In this document: one piece after another, positions 60,457 to 64,000 of the stretch
Numbering within the stretch: position 1 is the first letter of the stretch
Layout of the letters: each line of letters begins with the position of its first letter
Source of the DNA: an uncultured Blautia sp.
GTDB lineage: Bacteria; Bacillota; Clostridia; Lachnospirales; Lachnospiraceae
Length of the DNA stretch: 64,000 bases
Assembly: GCA_900540785.1 (NCBI GenBank)
Contig: UQHF01000020.1
Location: 6,630 to 70,629 of the forward strand
Direction of reading: 5' to 3'
Notes under the pieces: generated by a model
What the model was told of the DNA's origin: nothing
What the model saw: the letters and a program-made list of their open reading frames with translations, nothing else
Database searches by the model: none
Position numbers and translations under genes: made by a program

Positions 60457-62267
60457 AATTAATTGCTGGTGTTGATATAGGAAATTCCACAACTGAAGTA
60501 TGTATCGGCGGCACAGAGGAAAACGGAACCTTCCGTTTTCTCTCCAGTGCTTCCCGAATGACAACCGGAACAAAGGGAACCCTTCCCAATGTTCAGGGAA
60601 TTAAGGCGGCGCTTGAAGAAGCAATGGAAAAAATTCATCAGCCTTTAAGCGCTTTAAGTCTTGTGCGTTTAAATGAGGCTGCGCCGGTTATCGGGGATAC
60701 GGCAATGGAGACGATCACAGAAACCATTATTACGGAATCTTCTATGATAGGCCACAATCCCTCCACTCCTGCAGGCGCAGGTGAGGCAGTGGGAGAACTT
60801 ATTTTTCTGGAAAACATCTGGAAAGGAAAACCGGGTGTTCCCTATATTGTGGCAGCAGCAAATAAGTTTTCCTATGAGGAGGTTGCGGCAAGACTGAATC
60901 AGCATATTCCCGAGCTTTCCATAAAAGGACTGATCCTTCAGGCAGACGAGGCAGTTCTTGTGGAAAACAGACTGAGCCGTCAGATTCCTATTGTAGATGA
61001 GGTGCGCCATATCCATAAAATACCGGAGGGCAAGCTTGCAGCCATTGAGGTTGCACTTCCGGGAACAGGCATCCGGATGCTTTCCAATCCATATGGAATC
61101 GCAACTCTTCTGGGACTGGACGCAGAGGAAACAAAGTCTGTTACCCCCATTGCAAAAAGCCTTGTGGGAAAGAGAAGCGCGGTTGTCATTAAGACGCCTC
61201 ACGGAAATATGAAAGAAAATATCCTCCCTGCAGGAGAGATTACCTTTCACGGAAGCAGGGAGCTATCTGTCGATATTGACGCAGGAGCGGACGTAATCAT
61301 GGAAACGCTTCAGAATGCAGGAGAAATCCGGGATATTGACGGACAGAGAGATACAAATGTGGGAAATATGCTCCGTCGGATTAAGACAAGCATGGAAGAT
61401 GTGGCAAAGACAGGGGAGGAGGATATTCGCATTACCGATATTCTGGCAGTGGATACCCTTGCTCCTGTGGAAATTTCCGGTTCTCTTGCAGGGGAAACCT
61501 GTATGGAGAAGGCGGTGGGAATTGCCGCAATGGTAAAAACACAGCATCTTCCCATGCAGCAGATCGCAGAGCATCTGGAAAAGGAACTTTCTGTAAAGGC
61601 TGTTGTAGCGGGAGTGGAGGCTGTGATGGCTTCAGTCGGAGCCATGACGACCCCGGGAACAAAACTTCCCCTTGCCATTCTCGATATGGGCGGAGGCTCC
61701 ACAGACGCAGCAGTGCTGGAGGCAGACGGAAGGGTCCGCACTACCCACCAGGCAGGCGCGGGAGAGCTTGTTTCCATGCTGATCCAGACAGAGCTTGGAT
61801 TAAAGAGCCGCGTGACGGCAGAGCAGATCAAAAAATATCCTATGGGCAAGGTGGAAAGTCTGTTTCACCTTCGTCTGGAAAACGGAGCCATGCAGTTTTT
61901 TGAGGAATCCATCGACCCCAGATACTACGGACACGTTGTGCTTCTTGCTCCCGGAGAAATGCTGAAAATCGAGGAAGATATTCCTATGGAACGGATCCTT
62001 GAGGTTCGCAGGGAGGCAAAGAAAAAAGTATTTGTAAGAAATGCTGTCCGCGCTCTTAAAACAGTAGCGCCGGAGAACAATTTGCGGAAAATACCGAATG
62101 TTGTCCTTGTAGGCGGTTCGGCAGAAGATTTTGAAATACCGGAGATGCTGATGGAAGCTCTTTCCGAGTACAGGATCGTCTGCGGACGGGGAAATATCCG
62201 GGGACAGGAAGGACCCAGAAACGCAGTTGCAACAGGACTTCTCCTTTCTTATCTGGGAGATTGCTGA
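60453..62267 (+). CDS. pduG: diol dehydratase reactivase, large subunit
   Basis: A 604-residue ATP-dependent reactivating factor that releases damaged cobalamin from PduCDE. The actin/Hsp70-like ATP sites are GVDIGNSTTEVCIG and LDMGGGSTDAAVLEADG. The start is TTG at 60453, overlapping the pduE stop, with AAAAGGGGAA as ribosome site. An ATG start is not available near. Length is normal. Confidence 0.94.
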   Translation: MKLIAGVDIGNSTTEVCIGGTEENGTFRFLSSASRMTTGTKGTLPNVQGIKAALEEAMEKIHQPLSALSLVRLNEAAPVIGDTAMETITETIITESSMIGHNPSTPAGAGEAVGELIFLENIWKGKPGVPYIVAAANKFSYEEVAARLNQHIPELSIKGLILQADEAVLVENRLSRQIPIVDEVRHIHKIPEGKLAAIEVALPGTGIRMLSNPYGIATLLGLDAEETKSVTPIAKSLVGKRSAVVIKTPHGNMKENILPAGEITFHGSRELSVDIDAGADVIMETLQNAGEIRDIDGQRDTNVGNMLRRIKTSMEDVAKTGEEDIRITDILAVDTLAPVEISGSLAGETCMEKAVGIAAMVKTQHLPMQQIAEHLEKELSVKAVVAGVEAVMASVGAMTTPGTKLPLAILDMGGGSTDAAVLEADGRVRTTHQAGAGELVSMLIQTELGLKSRVTAEQIKKYPMGKVESLFHLRLENGAMQFFEESIDPRYYGHVVLLAPGEMLKIEEDIPMERILEVRREAKKKVFVRNAVRALKTVAPENNLRKIPNVVLVGGSAEDFEIPEMLMEALSEYRIVCGRGNIRGQEGPRNAVATGLLLSYLGDC

Positions 62268-62291
62268 TCATAAAAAAAGGAGCAGGTGCAG

Positions 62292-62642
62292 ATGGTTGTG
62301 AATAAACCTACAATTATCATATACAGCCGGAAACCCGATGAAGACCTTCTTCGGGAAGTATGTGCCGGTATTGAGGAAGAGGGTGTGCTGTATCAGGTGC
62401 TTTCCAGAGAGGGAGATACCGATGATCTGGCATTCGAGGCGGCAAAAGAATCCATGCTCGGGTGCGGGATCGGAATAAACGGCACAAATCTTGCCATGCA
62501 GATGCAGCGCCTGCCAAAGGGACATAATGTGTTTGAGCTTTGTTCTCCACGGTTCTGGCAGTGTCGGAACCTGGGGGCAAACAGTGCAAGAGCCATTAAA
62601 AAAATGCCTTTTAAACCAGTCACAGGAGATGAACCATTATGA
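62292..62642 (+). CDS. pduH: diol dehydratase reactivase, small subunit
   Basis: A 116-residue partner of PduG, structurally like PduD: PTIIIYSRKPDEDLLREVCAGIEEEGVLY and LGCGIGINGTNLAMQMQRLP. ATG 62292 is preferred, with AAGGAG at 9 bases. The GTG at 62286 is only 3 bases from that site. It overlaps pduO by ATGA. Confidence 0.92.
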   Translation: MVVNKPTIIIYSRKPDEDLLREVCAGIEEEGVLYQVLSREGDTDDLAFEAAKESMLGCGIGINGTNLAMQMQRLPKGHNVFELCSPRFWQCRNLGANSARAIKKMPFKPVTGDEPL

Positions 62643-63685
62643 ATATTTACACAAAAAACGGAGATAAGGGAACAACTGATCTTGTCCGTACAAAAAACGT
62701 CTCCAAGTCAGATGACAGGATTGGGCTTGTAGGAACCATTGACGAGCTTACCAGCCATATAGGAGTTGTGAAAACCATGCTTACAGATGGAGATACCATT
62801 CGTATGCTGGAAAAAATTCAGGAGACTCTGATCACGGTTATGGCAGGTGTGGCAGACCCTTATAACAGGGAATATCATATAAACGATGATAAGACACAGC
62901 TTCTGGAAGAAGAGATTGACAGAATGGAGGGGCTTTTTGACCGTCCGAAGAAATTTATCCTTCCGGGAGGCACACGCCTTTCTGCAGAAACAGATGTGGC
63001 GCGTACAGTCGCAAGAAGGGCGGAGAGAGCCCTTGCATCTGTAGGCGTAAAGTTTGGAGCAGACACAGGCGCAAAGAAGTATATGAACCGCCTTGCAGAT
63101 TACCTCTATGTACTTGCAAGATATGAGGACGCAAAAAACAGCGGGAAAGCAGAAGAATCCGTCAAAACAGAGCAGAACAGCAGGGCAGAAAGTGAGAAGC
63201 GCATGGAAGAAAACAGAAATACCTCTGTAAGTGAGGCTGTTATTCAGGAAGTCATGAAGCGTATGGGCATTCAGGGGAAAATTACTCTGGAAAGCGCAAA
63301 GCGTCTCATTGAAAAAATTGAAAAAGAAGCGGCACGTCAGGGGAAAAAGGCAGTTATTGCCGTGTGCGGACCAGATGGAAACCCCATTGCCGTTCACGTG
63401 ATGGACGGAGCCTTTCTTGTAAGCTTTGATGTGGCGATGAAAAAAGCGTATACTTCTGTGGCAGTAAAAATGTCTACAAAAGAGCTTTCTGTTCTCGCGC
63501 AGCCGGGACAGACCTTCTATGGCGTAGATAAGATGGACGGCGGAAAAATTGTGATTTTCGGCGGCGGCGTTCCGCTGAAAGTAGGCGATACCATTATCGG
63601 AGGACTTGGAGTGAGCGGAGGCACAGGTGAGGAAGACCATGCTCTTGCAGAATATGGACTTTCCGTTTTAAACGAGGTGCTGTAA
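62639..63685 (+). CDS. pduO: ATP:cob(I)alamin adenosyltransferase PduO with GlcG-like C-domain
   Basis: A 348-residue fusion. Residues 1-175 are the adenosyltransferase (YTKNGDKGTTDLVRTKNVSKSDDRIGLVGTIDELTSHIG, VARTVARRAERAL), which makes coenzyme B12 for PduC. A linker contains SVSEAVIQEVMKRMG, which looks like an internal encapsulation helix. Residues 210-348 are a GlcG/HbpS-type domain (GPDGNPIAVHVMDGAFLVSFDVAMKKAYTS), possibly binding heme or corrinoid. It is the last gene of the locus. Confidence 0.94.
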   Translation: MNIYTKNGDKGTTDLVRTKNVSKSDDRIGLVGTIDELTSHIGVVKTMLTDGDTIRMLEKIQETLITVMAGVADPYNREYHINDDKTQLLEEEIDRMEGLFDRPKKFILPGGTRLSAETDVARTVARRAERALASVGVKFGADTGAKKYMNRLADYLYVLARYEDAKNSGKAEESVKTEQNSRAESEKRMEENRNTSVSEAVIQEVMKRMGIQGKITLESAKRLIEKIEKEAARQGKKAVIAVCGPDGNPIAVHVMDGAFLVSFDVAMKKAYTSVAVKMSTKELSVLAQPGQTFYGVDKMDGGKIVIFGGGVPLKVGDTIIGGLGVSGGTGEEDHALAEYGLSVLNEVL

Positions 63686-63763
63686 GCTGTCGGTTTATTT
63701 GGAGACAGTGGAGAAATCCTGAGTTTCCGTCGAAAATGGATAGAATTTTTGGTACGTTTTTCA

Positions 63764-63792
63764 TTGTTTCGCGGAATAAAATCTGATAAAAT
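63764..63792 (+). promoter_or_regulatory. possible promoter for a short transcript
   Basis: TTGTTT (63764-63769), 17 bases, TAAAAT (63787-63792). No gene follows before the terminator at 63911. Confidence 0.4.
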
Positions 63793-63799
63793 AAACATA

Positions 63800-63942
63800 C
63801 ATCAAAGAAAGAACGAGAATACATATTTTTTCATTTCTGATTCTGTGTACAGAAGAAAGCGTACAAAGGCGCTGCCATAGCCGGCAGAGATGCCGGAAAC
63901 AGAAAAAAAGAGAAGCCGGAATTTGATTCCAGCTTCTTTTTT
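63800..63942 (+). ncRNA. candidate small RNA of about 140 bases
   Basis: Between the promoter-like pair and a clear terminator lie two stems, TCTGT-GT-ACAGA near 63843 and CCGGC-AGAGAT-GCCGG near 63880. No ORF with a ribosome site is present. It is equally possible that this is just the 3' trailer of pduO. The rest of the gap 63686-63763 shows nothing I can support. Confidence 0.3.
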
Positions 63943-63945
63943 CTT
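63911..63945 (+). terminator. intrinsic terminator
   Basis: AGAAGC-C-GGAAT pairs with ATTCC-A-GCTTCT with one mismatch and a 3-base loop, followed by a long T-rich run. Confidence 0.85.
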
Positions 63946-63948
63946 TTG

Positions 63949-64000
63949 GTGCGCCTAGCGGCGCACGTTTCTAACGGGTTAAAGTCCCGAATCCGCCCGG
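63949..64000 (+). mobile_element. possible 5' end of a group II intron (continues past the window)
   Basis: GTGCGCC-TAGC-GGCGCAC starts with GTGCG, the GUGYG 5' consensus of group II introns, and folds as a perfect 7-bp hairpin. CGGGTTAAAGTCCCG follows. It lies 4-5 bases after a terminator T-run, the preferred insertion site of class C group II introns. The reverse-transcriptase gene would be outside the window, so this is tentative. Confidence 0.4.

Noticed and set aside
62708..63640. 310-codon open frame on the minus strand
   Set aside because: It is antisense to the well-identified pduO, has no recognisable domain, a Cys/Phe/His-rich composition typical of shadow frames, and no ribosome site.

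Overview
The window looks like about 64 kb of chromosome from a strictly anaerobic, low-GC Firmicute of the gut Lachnospiraceae, perhaps Blautia-like. The basis is strong AGGAGG ribosome sites, meso-diaminopimelate dehydrogenase, cell-wall-binding-repeat NlpC/P60 proteins, Hdr/Flx electron-transfer proteins, two glycyl-radical systems and a propanediol microcompartment. I assign no species. I see no rRNA, tRNA, CRISPR array, transposase or phage gene. The last 52 bases may be the 5' end of a group II intron.

Region 1 (1-9470) is housekeeping and transport. It holds the C-terminal part of a PFL-activating enzyme, a split chromate transporter, a MATE exporter, a secreted DUF1002 protein, an ECF S component with an operator-like dyad, a flavin reductase, a zinc-ribbon/DUF5685/J-domain operon and diaminopimelate dehydrogenase. 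A 180-bp inverted-repeat element lies at 5671-5850.

Region 2 (9471-17348) is a block of secreted proteins. There are two tandem paralogues with cell-wall-binding repeats plus NlpC/P60, two AT-rich V8-like serine-protease homologues whose catalytic serine is replaced by Glu or Asp, and a coiled-coil NlpC/P60 protein. A 150-bp palindromic element sits in front of the last.

Region 3 (17369-29394) is a compact same-strand cluster: an LDH-fold dehydrogenase with the malate-type specificity arginine, hdrBCA, flxDCBA, a fumarate reductase pair without membrane anchor, both fumarase subunits and a DUF1275 membrane protein. Read together, it encodes oxaloacetate to malate to fumarate to succinate. 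The Hdr/Flx complex is placed to feed NADH electrons to the fumarate reductase, possibly while reducing ferredoxin. This is the strongest candidate for an undescribed system.

Region 4 (29408-38096) is a corrinoid-responsive locus. A cobalamin riboswitch precedes two complete BtuFCD-type ABC transporters, followed by a NifH-like ATPase and a small nitrogenase-component-1-like protein. A second cobalamin riboswitch precedes a small cysteine-rich protein.

Region 5 (38127-43153) holds an MNT/HEPN toxin-antitoxin pair, D-lyxose isomerase, a solitary HipA-like kinase, a second MATE exporter and a PHP phosphatase.

Region 6 (43251-63685) is a large propanediol-utilisation microcompartment locus. 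The first half has a B12-independent glycyl-radical diol dehydratase and activase, shell proteins, a class II aldolase with an encapsulation peptide, CoA-acylating aldehyde dehydrogenase, two alcohol dehydrogenases, PduL, PduS, PduT and a DeoR regulator. The second half has the B12-dependent dehydratase PduCDE with its reactivase PduGH and adenosyltransferase PduO. Two chemically unrelated diol dehydratases therefore share one shell locus, a short distance from a B12-uptake locus. The window closes with a possible small RNA, a terminator and the putative intron 5' end.
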